This document shows positions 63,819-64,000 of a stretch of 64,000 bases of DNA, piece after piece. Location of the stretch: the NCBI RefSeq assembly GCF_007830495.1, contig NZ_VLKW01000002.1, positions 518,270 through 582,269 of the forward strand, read 5' to 3'. Position 1 is the first letter of the stretch. Every line of letters starts with the position of its first letter. The notes under the pieces were generated by a model. It searched no databases, was not told the origin of the DNA, and saw nothing but the letters and a program-made list of their open reading frames with translations. Position numbers and translations under genes: made by a program. Origin of the DNA: Pseudoduganella flava (lineage in GTDB: Bacteria > Pseudomonadota > Gammaproteobacteria > Burkholderiales > Burkholderiaceae_D).

Positions 63819-64000
63819 TCAGTATTCGCGCCGGTTCGGCTTGATCTCCTGCAGGATCGTCGTCGAGATCTCCTCGATCGACTTGGTTGTCGACGACAGC
63901 CAGCGGATGCCCTCGCGCTTCATCATCTTCTCAGCTTCGTTGACCTCGTAGCGGCAATTCTCCAGCGACGCGTACTTGCTGCCGGCGCGGCGCTCGTTGC
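63819..64000 (-). CDS. ppsR: PEP synthase regulatory protein, C-terminal part (start outside window)
   Basis: The last 59 codons of a gene continuing beyond the window end. The sequence [33 protein letters not shown] and the short basic tail match the C-terminus of the PpsR/DUF299 family. These kinase/pyrophosphorylases switch phosphoenolpyruvate synthase off and on through an ADP-dependent Thr phosphorylation. The stop is TGA at 63819-63821. ppsA is expected divergent nearby, outside the window. Confidence 0.85.
   Translation of the reverse strand, partial: NERRAGSKYASLENCRYEVNEAEKMMKREGIRWLSSTTKSIEEISTTILQEIKPNRREY

Overview
The window is GC-rich chromosomal DNA that looks like a betaproteobacterium of the Oxalobacteraceae (Massilia/Duganella/Pseudoduganella group). 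This rests on the high GC, the order ligA-galU-def and rpsB-tsf-pyrH-frr-uppS-cdsA-dxr-rseP-bamA-skp-lpxD-fabZ-lpxA-lpxB-rnhB, a PEP-CTERM protein of the MHFG type, a bifunctional GgpPS-type gene, and short dispersed palindromes. I see no rRNA, tRNA, CRISPR array, transposase or integrase.

Layout. 1-6753: end of ligA, galU, def, an OPT-family transporter, a membrane protein and an aldo/keto reductase, all on the plus strand. 6764-10757: a MipA/OmpV outer-membrane protein, a divergent QseBC-like two-component system and a YcgR-like PilZ protein. 10991-15185: an RsuA-family pseudouridine synthase, glnD and map on the minus strand. 15186-32384: an accessory block of about 17 kb with two paralogous TonB-dependent receptors flanking a PEP-CTERM gene, a PHB-depolymerase-like esterase and a ribbon-helix-helix regulator. 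The block then holds a GH24 lysozyme overlapping a secreted protein, a BNR lipoprotein, a Fur-box siderophore receptor and a visibly AT-richer coiled-coil membrane gene. 32385-48444: a long housekeeping array for translation, isoprenoid, envelope and lipid A synthesis. 48459-49646: a REC-EAL protein. 49643-53370: four tightly coupled minus-strand genes that look like an undecaprenyl-phosphate-sugar lipid A modification cassette. 53649-57200: an MscS channel and a glucosylglycerol synthase/phosphatase fusion, an osmotic-stress pair. 57450-59530: an ECF41-type sigma factor divergent from a YghA-like oxidoreductase. 59753-63758: an M28 peptidase and two unrecognised genes, one with an HExxH motif. 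63819-64000: end of ppsR.

How it fits together. In most proteobacteria map and rpsB are divergent neighbours; here an accessory block separates them. The most interesting candidates are the lysozyme/periplasmic-protein pair (toxin-immunity architecture), the four-gene lipid A cassette, the sigma factor with an exact match to the ECF41 promoter consensus upstream of itself, the HExxH/winged-helix pair, and several related palindrome classes scattered between housekeeping genes.
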